Source: Zeugodacus cucurbitae (lineage: Eukaryota > Arthropoda > Insecta > Diptera > Tephritidae). From it: a DNA stretch of 64,000 nt. Shown here piece after piece: positions 35,927-46,978 of this stretch; the first letter of the stretch is position 1, and every line of letters begins with the position of its first letter. The translations under genes and the position numbers were made by a program. The notes under the pieces are model-generated. The model saw only the letters and a program-made list of their open reading frames with translations. It was not told where the DNA came from and searched no databases. Where the stretch lies: contig NC_071670.1 of assembly GCF_028554725.1 (NCBI RefSeq), positions 33,536,001 through 33,600,000 on the forward strand, given 5' to 3'.

Positions 35927-36189
35927 ACTGGGATTTATGAGCAATAAAGCATATTTGTGCTATTTATTCGAGAAAACGTCACTTAATTGAGCATAACACT
36001 GATGCAATGTGAAAATCATGAGCCACTAGTGTTGCTTTTATTTATTCGCGATATATTCTTTTAGGATGGCAAATATAAAGGGAAAAATATGCATACATTA
36101 ATTATTTTATTAAGATAAACAAAATTATGAAAGAAAATATAAATTTTAATTACTTTATTAGCAAACATTCCTAGATTCCCATTATCGTC
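35927..36189. other. Short non-coding spacer
   Basis: AT-rich, nothing recognised. Confidence 0.4.
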
Positions 36190-36579
36190 TTTACACAGCA
36201 AAATTAATTGATCAATCAAAATTTTGATTGAGAAACCGTTTTTTGCCCTTCACACTGCCGACTACTCGATAACTGATCAACTGCATTTTTGCTTTTGCTT
36301 TTCATAAGAAGTTGGTAAGTTTCATCAGCTGATTGCTATTTTTTAGCGACATCTACCGTCGAATAGTAATAATGCAATTTTATCAAAAAATAGAGCCAAT
36401 CGCAGACAAAGAACGTACAGATATAGATATTACAGTCGCAGATTTGCATTTCATTTTCAAGTCGATTAAAATTCAATCAGAAACTAATGTAGATTTTTAA
36501 TTTGGATGGTAAATCGATCTTAATCAGCGTTTTAATCGAGCAGAGGCCGGTTTATTGATCAATTAGCTCTTGTGTAAAA
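36190..36579. mobile_element. MITE-like element with TTGATCAATTA ends, copy 3, both ends
   Basis: Left end TTTACACAGCAAAATTAATT GATCAAT and right end ATTGATCAATTAGCTCTTGT GTAAAA are inverted relative to each other, giving ends that start TTTACACA. Internal blocks match the 11760 copy in inverse order. About 390 bp, non-coding. I could not fix a target duplication. Confidence 0.65.
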
Positions 36580-39233
36580 GGGTGGATATACACATATATG
36601 TATATGTAAATGTACTCAGTTTATAAACTAAGATATGGGTGTTCAAGAAATCCAACCTTACCAGCACTCGCAGCCGCCACTTGTATTGGGAATAATTAAT
36701 TAAAATAGTACAAGTACGAGCGTTATACACTTCGTTAATCAGCCTGTGAGAACAACTGCCTACGAGTGACTAATAATAAGCGTCGACATCAAACATTTAC
36801 TTCATATTTATTAGATCTGCTTGCACACTTGCGGGTAATTAACTGTTGACTAGCGACTGTATACAACGAGATCCGTAGAAGTACACTTGGCAAACAACTT
36901 TTGTTCATTATGTAACAACACAGTTGCATAAGCACTTACGCGTGCACGTGTTGACGTCAGTGGAAGACTACGTAAGAATGTGTGTGCGAACACATGTTTG
37001 TCGCAATTGAAATTACAATTAAATGCCTTGACAGCAACACTTTTACATTTAAGTTATCATGAAATCCGTAATTTTTTGAATAACATGCTTTGGGGCGCCA
37101 ACAAATCACCTACTTTCGTGAACTTCCGAGAAAGCAAGGAAATATATGAAATGTTTGTTGCTTGTACATATTTTTTTTTTACAGGTTGATACACAGGTTG
37201 ACTGTAGTCTCGTAACTGGAAGAATCGAGAAGTAATTCTCTACCAATTTTGATTCCGAATCTCACTCAAATCGTTCACGGTTCACTGGTTTGTGCTTCGA
37301 ACATGTTACGTATACGACCCGTTGGCTCTAAGAGAATTATCTCCTATAACTGGTATTCTTTTCCATTTCTTTCCATTTTCTCACTCGTTTTAGAGGTAAA
37401 ATAATAAATTATAATTTTATATAGCAAATCTCTCGTTATAAACAGCTCAGCACAGAAATTCGGAAAATAAAAGTATACAATAAAAAATTTAAAAGTATAA
37501 TCTCGATCAATAACGGTGTTCAAATGTTATATTTAACTCATGAATATAATAAAAATAACAATTTTTTGCATTGCATTCAGCTTTCGCAGGGAAATTTCAT
37601 ATATAATAAATGTTAAAAAATATGTGCAGTACTTCCGGTTTACTATCAATTCCGAGTAATTCGTGTCATTCAGAAAATTTTCGCTTAAAACCGTTGAGCT
37701 CAATTTTTTTTTGTTTTTAGTTTGCGTGTTTTAAGTTGAGCAACAGGAAAAAGATGATGCTCGCTTCCACTAACAACCTTAAGAGGCTTGTACACATATA
37801 CTTACGATTCCGTTGCGTATATGTGATTGCGAGTTGTTCTTTATACATTTATATATGTATTTGTCTGTGCGCATACATTTCCGACGCATCTTCCAATGCC
37901 ATTTCGTAATTTTATTACGTTTGTATTTGTTTTTATCACCGTTGTTGACAAGCGCGTTTCCCCCGCAGTGGTTGCTCAAACATGTATATACATACATATT
38001 TATTTAGATACTTGCTTATGCGTCAGTGCCTCAGTGGCTGACATGCTGTCATAGAATTTACACATTGCCATTGCATAAACACAGGCACAACTCACACATT
38101 ATTCCACTCAGCAGTGAGTTGGTTTGCTTATCTCCGCTGCAACTTGTTAAATTGTCTGTCGCGCGCAACAAGCCAGAACACAAAGTAAGCAGCGAAAATA
38201 AAATCAGCGTTTTCTATGCTGCAAAGTATATATATTTATACGGTAGTTGTTTGTATGGGATAGTTTGTGCAAATGCAATTTATTGCTATTGTATAAAGTT
38301 TTACAACTATTGCGGAAAGGAGAAAGAGTAAAAAACTTAACTCACGTCGCTACAAATGAGCGATAAGCGAAATTATGTGCGCGAAGTGACTAACATGAAT
38401 ATACATATGTACGAATGCGATTGTTATGTCTGTATGTGTCGCTCTTTTCATTTCCTTGCATTTAGTTTCCGTTGCCATTGCAACGAGCAGCTATTTCAAC
38501 ATTTTACTAAACTGTAAGCAGAAGCTGCATTATTGACATTTTCAAAAATTCATTTCGAAATTTCATAGAACAATTATTAAACCTCTTCACTTTGAATACC
38601 TCATAGCGCTTAACAACAACTTATACAAATGTGACGAAATAGTTCTTGCTCCAAACCAGTAACATTTCTGACGAGTTGGCATTTTTCCTATAGAGTCAAA
38701 ATTTGTACACACCAACTGCGCAAACACTGCCAACATGTCTCCCGCTTATCCGTGCACCTATCAGTCGATCAGCATTTGCTTTATGCAAGCATTTCCCGTT
38801 TCATGCCCATCGTGAGTGTAGAAATGTATCGTGTAGCATTATATTTCATTTTATATGATTTTCTTCCGCTGGAAAACTTTGCAAAGGGATTTGCATATTG
38901 TTTGCATGCAGAGTACGGCAATAATTTAAGAAGCATTTCATACAACAACCGTTAGCTTTCATACAACTAAAATAAATTGAAATCTTATTTTATTTGATTG
39001 CATATTGTACTGTATCTTTGTGGAGGGAATAAGATTAAAAATATTTTTATTGATTTGATTGGTTGCTGAAGATACTTCAACAAAGCCAGATAGGTATTTT
39101 AAGGCAATTGTAATGTATTTTAGTAATGGTAAGCAATGCCGATTACAAGCTACATAAAAATATGAAAGAAATAAAAGGAGACTCTAATTACGATCTTTGT
39201 TGCTTTTACAGAGCAAACAAAAGTGTCAAGACA
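36580..39233. other. Non-coding DNA, no gene supported
   Basis: 37780-38060 is AT-poorer and opens in three frames on both strands; none has a coding signature. No TE recognised. Confidence 0.35.
36945..36959. promoter_or_regulatory. E-box CACGTG next to CRE TGACGTCA
   Basis: CACGTG (36945-36950) one base away from TGACGTCA (36952-36959), both perfect palindromes, in an otherwise AT-rich region. Known binding sites for bHLH and CREB/ATF-type factors respectively; a function here is inference. Confidence 0.3.
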
Positions 39234-39310
39234 AACTGACAGCTGTCAGTTAAGCAAAATGGCGCACACAAACAGAAGAAGAAGGAATAGCCATTATTTG
39301 TAGGGTAAGT
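39234..39310 (+). promoter_or_regulatory. 18-bp palindrome, possible transcription start and first exon
   Basis: AACTGACAGCTGTCAGTT at 39234-39251 is a perfect palindrome around an E-box CAGCTG; E-box motifs of this kind are known near Drosophila core promoters. Eight bases downstream lies ATG (39259) opening MAHTNRRRRNSHYL and a stop, followed by a good donor AGGG|TAAGTAA or GG|GTAAGT at 39305. The upstream reading frame is short, so the block may be a 5' UTR exon with a short upstream ORF. No downstream exon identified. Confidence 0.35.
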
Positions 39311-39676
39311 AATTTGAACTATTATGCGCATATAATATAGAGAGGGGGCCGTTGCTTTTTGGTTGTTGGATGGTCACACCTTGATTGTCTAATGACGGAC
39401 GATCGCTTTGAAATTGGCAATTACAAACAAATTGCAGTTTAATTAACAGCTTCATGCCAAAGGAATTTATATAATACCATTAAGACAGACAGTGTACAGA
39501 ATTAATTGGATACAATTAAGCGGTTCAATAATTAATTGTGTTAAAATTTATATATAAATGAGCACCGATGCCGTTAATTGATTTGAAGTCAAATGTTTTA
39601 TAATAAGTTGTTGTTGTTAGGAAATCATTAATTTAGTGTGAAAGTAGAAAATTAATTTGTATTCAATATTTTCGTC
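39311..39676. other. Non-coding DNA
   Basis: AT-rich; nothing recognised. Confidence 0.4.
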
Positions 39677-40770
39677 CATATATGTATGTATGTATGTGAT
39701 TGGCGTTCAACCGTTTAGCCGGTTACGCGCCACTCCTCTCTTTCCTTCGCAGTTCGGTGCCAGTTGGAGATCCCAAGTGTAACCAGGTCGTTCTCCACCT
39801 GGTCCCTCCAACGGAGTGGAGGCCTTCCCCTTCCTCGGATTCCTCCGGCGGGTACTGCATCGAACACTTTCAGGGCTGGAGTGTTTTCGTCCATTCGGAC
39901 AATATGACCTAGCCAGCGTAGCCGCTGTCTTTTGATTCGCTGAACTATGTCAATGTCGTCGTATAGCTCGTACAGCTCATCGTTCCATCGTATGCGGTAT
40001 TCCCGTTGCCAATGTTCTGAGGACCATAAATCTTGCGCAAAATTTTCCTCTCGAAAACTCCGAGTGTCGTCTCATCTGATGTTGACATCGTCGAAGCTTC
40101 TGCACCATAAAGCAGGACGGGAATGATAAGCGACTTGTAGAGTTTGATTTTGGTTCGCCGAGAGAGGACTTTACTTTTCATTTGCCTACTCAGTCCAAAG
40201 TAGCACCTGTTGGTAAGAGTTATTCTGCGTTGGATTTCAAGGCTGACATTGTTCGTGTTGTTGATACTGGTTCCCAAATAAGGTTCAAAGTTATGACTGT
40301 CAACAGTGACGTGGGAGCCAAGACACGAATGCGCCGACTGTTTGCTTGATGACAGGAGATATTTCGTCTTGTCCTCATTCACCTCCAGACCCATTCGCTT
40401 CGCCTCCTTATCCATGCTGGAAAAAGCAGAACAAACGGATATCAATATCATCAGCATACGCCAGCAGCTGTACACTCTTATAGAAGATTGTACCTTCTCT
40501 ATTTAGCTCTGCAGCTCGTATTAATTTTTCCAGCATCAAGCTAAAGAAGTCGCACGATAGTGAGTCACCTTGTCTGAAACCTCGTTTGGTACCGAACGGC
40601 TCGGAGAGGTCCTTCCCAACATGATGGAGCTTTTGGTGTTGCTCAACGTCAAATTACACAGCCGTATTAGTTTTGCGGGGATACCAAATTCAGACTTCGC
40701 GGCCTTTTCGTGCTGTCGAAAGTAGCTTTAAAATCGACAAAAAGGTGGTGTGTGTCGATCCTCTTTTCAA
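39677..40770 (-). mobile_element. RTE-like retrotransposon, copy 3, 5'-truncated
   Basis: 3' part only, ending with a (CATA)n tail at 39677-39698. Homology to copies 2 and 4 stops abruptly near 40770, inside the RT domain. It has internal deletions (around 40430 and 40700). Contains RT residues from the Ser/Asp region to the C-terminus. Confidence 0.85.
39945..40475 (-). pseudogene. RTE-like RT C-terminal fragment
   Basis: A 176-codon frame: SSMDKEAKRMGLEVNEDKTK, LLSSSKQSAHSCLGSHVTVD, YLGTSINNTNNVSLEIQRRI, LIIPVLLYGAEASTM and FERKILRKIYGPQNIGNGN. The catalytic YADD is lost through a deletion near 40430, which removes the sequence between the ADDI codons and the following CSAFSS. The rest of the C-terminus is out of frame. 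Clear relic. Confidence 0.85.
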
Positions 40771-40960
40771 GGAAAATATTTCTTGGATTTCACTTATAGA
40801 GCAAGCTAACGAAATAGCGAATATAGTTGAAGTTGAAAATCTCTGTAGATTTGTAGTAGGTTTAGGGCGCTTTGTCGAATCCAGGCTTCACAAAGAACTG
40901 TCTTTTAAAGTCTACGTGTGTTTCCCTTTAGGAAGCAGCCTTACAACCTAACCTATTACT
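40771..40960 (+). pseudogene. Open frame abutting the truncated RTE end, unrecognised
   Basis: Sixty codons open on the plus strand directly behind the RTE break, reading ENISWISLIEQANEIANIV, VENLCRFVVGLGRFVESRLH and KELSFKVYVCF, ending in TAA. The stretch looks more protein-like than surrounding AT-rich DNA, but has no start of its own (upstream frame runs antisense into RTE). Could be target sequence from an older element or a decayed gene. Not identified. Confidence 0.25.
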
Positions 40961-41123
40961 AGCGAATTGGTATATAACCCCTTAAGGGGGATACCCGTAT
41001 ATACATATATATGTACGACCCGAGTTATTTAACGTCATCAATCAGTTATAATAATTATAATTTTTAAATATACGCAATTCTACAACAACCAAAATAATTT
41101 CAATCATACAAAGTAAAACCTAC

Positions 41124-41163
41124 CAGCCAACTCAGCATTTAATGCATCACAAGTTTCTAGGAA
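41124..41163 (-). CDS. Candidate small upstream exon of the polyQ gene
   Basis: Minus strand reads KEFLETCDALNAELA before a donor GCTG|GTAGGT. Possible acceptors GCGAG| (start 41173), GCAAAG| (41165) or AAAGAG| (41163) lie within 10 bases. The exon ends with one nucleotide of a codon, as required by the exon at 18485-18568, and the joined sequence would read ..LNAELADSPLGTPTKL... The acceptor region is only moderately pyrimidine-rich and the intervening intron would be 22.6 kb, so this is a hypothesis. Confidence 0.3.
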
Positions 41164-41173
41164 CTCTTTGCAA

Positions 41174-42478
41174 CTCGCACCAATAATAATAAATCAAACC
41201 GCACCGCAGTAAATCAAATTAAATGTGAGTGTTTGAATGAAAAATTACGACTTACAATAGAAGCAAATATTATACACCGTAAAATAAGGAGCTACAATTA
41301 CAAATATTTATTAGCGAAAACTCTAGCAGCATTTCAGTTTTTGTATACTTAAGTTTGTGCCACTTTCGTACGAACAGCCCCAATATGGCTGCTCTTGCCC
41401 TCAAAGCCTTAGTGTGCGAAAACTTTTTGCCACTTCTCAAACTGGCACCATGCAAAGTTTTGCTCCAATGCCATAGGATAAGTTCTAATTTTCGTCGATT
41501 ATTTGTGGGACCCTCCGCAGGGTGCAGAGGTGTCTTGCCTTGAAATATGCATGAATGACTTTTCAATAAACTTCAAATATTAATTTCACATTTCAGACAC
41601 GCAAACAATTGGCATTTGGCCAGTCAACTATGTAGTCAAAATGAATTTATGTAGTGCGAGTATTGATGTTGTTGAAAGTTGACAAAGAAGGTGTAGGGTT
41701 GGCAGCAGCAGGAAAGATTGGACAACAGTTTTGAATGTCTCTTGCCTTTGAAAGTTCTATTTGAATACTTATTTTCTATTTATTTGTGTTTGGGAAAAGT
41801 TCACATATTTTTGGTACACACCACATAAACTGTGCATAAGAGCAAGCACTGGCTGTAGAGAGAGGGAGATTGAGGGAAATTTACAGTTTGAAACTTTCCT
41901 TTTATTCGCCAGATGTTTTGGTGTCCCTACAAACAAAACAAAAAGCTTTGCAATTTTATTTTATTTTATTTATTTCATTTTTCCAACAGATTTATTTATT
42001 GTTCAAATCTGACAGCTTAGTAAAGCTAGACAGAAAAGCTTTCAAAAATTGTAAACCGATTCTTTGGTATCTCATTTAATTTTAATGCTTACAATTCTCT
42101 TCAAAATTCAATTTCCACTTCTTAGTCAGCTAGCAACCTTATTCGAAATATATCGAAATTTCATTTGATTACATTAATAGCTTTGAAAAAATTTAAACGA
42201 GTAATCTGAAAATTAGAAAAAAATTAGTCACATTAAGTGGTTAGTGGAAATATGAATGTACAACTGTTTTTCGTGATACACTGCCAAGTCCTTACGAACT
42301 TATTTGAGATCGAAAAACCATGTGCAGCTAAACACATCTCTATTACAAGTTAACAATTTGTATACGATTTTTCGTCTCATGTGCTGCCAACGCGCAGTGG
42401 TTCCGCGGTCATAAATACTTCCCGTTGAGATATCGCTATGAAATTTTCACCATAAATCTAGAAAAATATTTTTTTTTC
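41174..42478. other. Non-coding DNA
   Basis: A plus-strand ATG frame at 41388-41543 (MAALALKALVCENFLPLL...) and a minus-strand frame overlap and neither has support. No TE recognised. Confidence 0.35.
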
Positions 42479-43308
42479 GGTTTTCGTGGGCGTGCCTATG
42501 GTGCCAAGAAATGTGTGTGTCAAGTTTCATGAAGATATCTTAATTTTTACTCAAGTTACAGCTTGCACAGACAGACGAACGGACAGACAGACGTTCGGAT
42601 TTTGACTCGCCTCGTCGCCCTGACACTTCGTTTAGTTTTGGGTGTTACAAACAACCGTTATATGAACAAAACTGTAATACTCTCTCAGCAACTTTGTAGC
42701 TAGCAACTTTGTTGCGAGAGTATAAAAATTGACCACATCGTGCGACTATATCCTATAGCTCCCATAGGAATGATGTCAAGTTATAATAACTTTGTAATTT
42801 TCGGTTGGTTGTAAACCGATTTCGTCCATTTTCGAACTGTTGCATTGGGATGTAATGAACCGGATTTCGTTAGAATTAGTTTAGTAGTTTCTAAAATATG
42901 ATTTTTACCACATAAGTGGGCGGAGCCACGCCTATTGTCCGTTTTTTATACCAAGCTTAATGCAGCTTTTCTGTACCGTCTTTACAATCTTTAGGGTTTA
43001 TGGTGTTTTTCCTTACTGAATTAAAGCACTTTTAGTAGTTTTCAACATAAAATTTGTATAAAAGGTGGGCGTGGTTTTAATCAGATTTCCTCCAATTTCA
43101 TGCTGTATAATCAAGTGCCAAAGGAAATGACACCACAAAATTTGGTTGATATAGCTTTAGCAGTTTATGAGATATTCACACAGAATATAAAGGGGCGCGG
43201 CCACGCCCATTTTGCCAAAAAAAATTTTATCCAAATATGCATCTCCCTAATGTGATCATTTGTACCAAATTTAGTTTTCAAAACTTTATTTCTGGCTTAG
43301 TTATATAG
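42479..43308 (+). mobile_element. Rearranged DINE-1/mini-me-like copy E
   Basis: 42479-42727 is the 3' end (GGACAGACAGACGTTCGG microsatellite, terminal GTTGCGAGAGTATAAAA). Immediately after it, 42728-43308 holds a middle part of the element in the same orientation (ATAAGTGGGCGGAGCCACGC, GTGGGCGTGGTTTTAATCAG, GGCCACGCCCATTTTGCC), which normally lies upstream. So two copies sit tail-to-head, the second having lost its 5' end, or one copy was rearranged. Confidence 0.7.
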
Positions 43309-45108
43309 ATTTCGCAAGGCAAAACTCTTTTCCCATATAAAACGAAGCATCCACTAAAAGATCATTAGCATTCGACACTAATTATTCGAAGCACAAACAT
43401 ATCAATTAGTTGAGACAGTTCAGATATACATCTTCTGTTGAATTCAAATATAATCAATTTTTGGTTGAACAATTAAATATATGTATATGATAATTTGGAT
43501 CGAATCCTATTTGCATATACTTGTAACAGAAGTATTAATTTTATCGGCACTTCACAGCGTTGCTTAAAGAAATTTGCATAAATGCATTGTCGACATATTT
43601 AATTAGGCGATTAGTTAATTAATTTATTGTATGATAAATTGAGAATAACTAGTTGTTCAATTACTAAAAATTATGTATCTTTACTGACTCACTAAAAGCG
43701 CTTCGAAAATGATAGCAGACGATATCTTAAACCAGCATGTATAAATCAGGATTCAGTTTAAAATGCTTATTCACAGATAAATATGTATATCCATACCATC
43801 AAAAAACTGTTCAGAAAGTACTTCGTTAAACCGACCTTCAGAGAAAAACATAACTTCACTCATAAAGAGTATAAAAATAATTTTCATTGTATATTTAACA
43901 AATGAACAATTTTATAGCCACATTAATGCCTCGCAGCGCATTCTCCTTGCGCATAATTTCAATTGATAGTAATATTTATTCATTAACCGATAACATTACA
44001 ATTAGGAACGTCAGCCATTATGTTTTTTATACCTTTTATGTTCGCTGACGGAAATTCAATTTAATTTTATGTGCAAATGTAGTTTCACAGCATGATAACA
44101 GTATAATTTTTTAAACAGTGACTGACAGTCATTTTATTTAGTATTGTTTAAAGAAAAAGCAATCCTTTAATTAAAAAATAAAGAATAGGGGATGTATTTC
44201 ATGGAAAGGTTATGCAAACTATTAAAGACTTTTTGGAATATTTCTTTTGGGCATTTATGATTAGTTTACTTAAGAAGGAGAAACTATGTAGTTATCTGAA
44301 GAATTGGCGGTTAACCATGAGTATTTCAGACTCCCAATTGTTATCGCCAATGTGGTTGAGTTAATTCCCGGGGTTTACATTGAAACACCGAAAATTCTAC
44401 AACTTTTCTTATATGAAGCAGCAGAGAAATATAGTGTAATGAGTAAACAACGGTTACTAATGTCAATGTGGTTCGAAACTACTTAGAGTACATTTAAGTA
44501 TTCCCAACAGAAAATACATGCCCGTATGTAGTGAGATGAGTTCTTATATATGGGCTTTGTGTTCGTTGATAGCTTGCGAACTTGTTTCAATGACTTGAAT
44601 TTTATTATCTTTACTTTAATACATCTGTACTTAATATCTTTTTGAATAAAATTCTTAACTTTAAAGCATAAATTCCTACCGGGTATACACATATTCAATT
44701 AAAAGGATATACAGATGTTCCCAAAAGATAATTAGGACGCACATTTTGGGTTTCGGCAGACAAAAACTCCTCACCAATTAGTTAGTGTTCCTTGTCTACT
44801 CTCTCTCTTTCTATGGTTTCTTTTACTCACCAGCAAATGATTTTTCCTTGGTGTTTATCTGATGTGATTAGCTTCTACTGATGTTTACTCATGCACAACG
44901 ATGAATTCCTTTGTTCCATACGAAAGAGATGAATTATTCCATTGGCTGCTGTTGTATTGCTGAATATGTTATTGTTGTTGTTATACTACGAACAACATTT
45001 CTTTTGGTATTTGTTATTTGGTTGAACGTTTTTATTTTTCGTCTTTTAGTTTCGTTTATTAAATATATTTTCAGATCAGTGACGATGCTGTGGTCATTAA
45101 CGACGTAC
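43309..45108. other. Non-coding DNA
   Basis: No supported gene. A possible minus-strand microexon before GTGAGT near 44833 was judged too weak. Confidence 0.35.
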
Positions 45109-45158
45109 CCATTTATTAGTTGGTGGATATTGTTGTTGTGCTCGAGGTGGCGGAATGT
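45109..45158 (-). CDS. Candidate 50-nt microexon
   Basis: Minus strand: acceptor GCAATTTAG|ACATTCC, donor AAATGG|GTACGT. The block reads (D)IPPPRAQQQYPPTNKW if one nucleotide precedes it, a Pro/Gln-rich, codon-like stretch. Phase out is 0, compatible with the 41163 start of the next candidate exon. No independent support. Confidence 0.25.
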
Positions 45159-45539
45159 CTAAATTGCCATCATCAAGCCAAACGACAAACAAAATCAACA
45201 ATGTTCGGCACACGAAATGCTGATGTTGACAACTGTAATGCTCGACACGTTAATATGCGAAAGTTGTAAGTCAACTATAACTGTTGTTGCGAGCGGCGTT
45301 TCTGTGGCGGCTCCATGCACCAACGACCGGCTCGAGCAATATAGTGGTTTATTAGAATGGTGTTTGTTTGTTTGTTTTCACCAATTTATATTTGTTAATT
45401 CGTTTCGTTTGGTTTGTTGTTGTGTGTGTATATTTTTGTGCACTGATTACAATTTTAAAACTTGTTGCTGCTTATATACTTTTGTCACATGTGTTATTTA
45501 CTATATTTTAAATTTTTGTGTGAATATTTAAGAATATTT

Positions 45540-46970
45540 TCTGTCTTTTACAGTAGGGTTACTCATTGTAGCTTTCTGATATATTTATTGCTCTTTTTGG
45601 ATTAGTTTTGTTTAATTCTCCAATGGATATGCTTAGGTTATAGTTGTGTTTTCAAAACTAGCTATTTTGTGATATATTTTTAATTTTTCGAAAGTTGTGT
45701 TAATGTATGGCTAATTTTTAAATTTAGTTTTATAATTTTTTTTTTATATTCAATTTTAACGATTTTGCATTCGCTGTTTTAATGGGAATAAAATTATTAG
45801 TATTTATTTTTTCGTTTTTTACTTAAATTTATTTGTTTCTCTTTTCAATTATTATTTGCTTTTAATTGTCTTTTAAACTCGTACTTACTAAATATTCAAA
45901 ATGATTATTTATTAATTTGTTATTGCATTTAATTTTTTTAATAATTTTAATAATCAATTTCGATTTTCTATAAATATATTTGTAATCTTTTATAAATACA
46001 CATCTATTTTTAAAGTAATATTATTTTTTATTATTTAGATATTACAATAATTTTGGAAAAATCCAATTTTAATGAACTCCGATTTACCAACATTTTATTG
46101 AATTATTATACAATTTTTTGATTACTATTTTTTCTGATATTTTTAATAATTTTAATTATTTTTTTTGCTATTATTTATTTATGTTTTTTTATAATTTTAA
46201 ATAATTTTCTTTATAATTATTTATTTTAATTATAAATATTTGTATTGTATTTTATATTTTTCCCAATTTCATTATTGCATTCCTTATTAATTTTTGCATT
46301 TGATTTAATTTTTTATTTAAAATAATTATATATGTTCATTAATTTATTAGGTATTATTCTCTTCAAAAAGTTTTGCAATAACCAATTTTTTAAAATGAGC
46401 TGTAATTTGTAGTGTTAAACCCCAATATCAGTTTTAATCACTTATGCTTTTTTTTAATTTTCACATACACATTTTCTTTAATTTTTTACTGCTATTATTA
46501 TAGAATATTATTTTTTGTTTTTTTTTTTTATTAATTTTCAATTTTAATATTCATTGTTTGATCACAATCAACAATTTCACTTTTTTTTGTTTAAGTTACA
46601 GAAACTAAGTAATATTTCTTAAATATTATTAAACTTAATACTATTTTTTACAAATTATACTGAGTATTCTTAACTTTTTTTATTTTAAATATTTATATTT
46701 AAAAAATTATTAGTAGTTTTATTTTTTATTGTAGTTTTTTTTACACGTTATTTTTCATTTTTTATTATTATTTTTTTTTTTTTTTTGTTTTGAACAGTAT
46801 CAGGTATTTTAATATTTTTTAATTATATTAAAAACTTCTTATACCGTTATTATACTTACGTATTTGCTCTAACACTCATTTTTGTTGAATGAATCTATTT
46901 TAGTCTAGTATTTTAACAAATTGTGTCTTAATTTTTACTAAAGATTATTTAAGTTAATTTTAAGCATTAA
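45540..46970. other. Extremely T-rich, strand-asymmetric block
   Basis: About 1.4 kb in which T far exceeds A on the plus strand, with long T runs (for example near 46510, 46770) and motifs such as TTTTTATTATTTT and AATTTTAATTT. No gene, no clear tandem unit. It lies directly left of DINE copy F. Resembles matrix-attachment-type or slippage-prone DNA. Confidence 0.6.
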
Positions 46971-46978
46971 TTTTAATT

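Noticed and set aside
41355..41566. Overlapping ORFs MAALALKALVCENF... (plus) and GKTPLHPAEGPTNN... (minus)
   Set aside because: Both strands open over the same stretch with no splice or promoter support; cannot choose.
44788..44878. Possible minus-strand microexon KLITSDKHQGKIIC before GTGAGT
   Set aside because: Acceptor region is weak and phase does not connect to any other exon.
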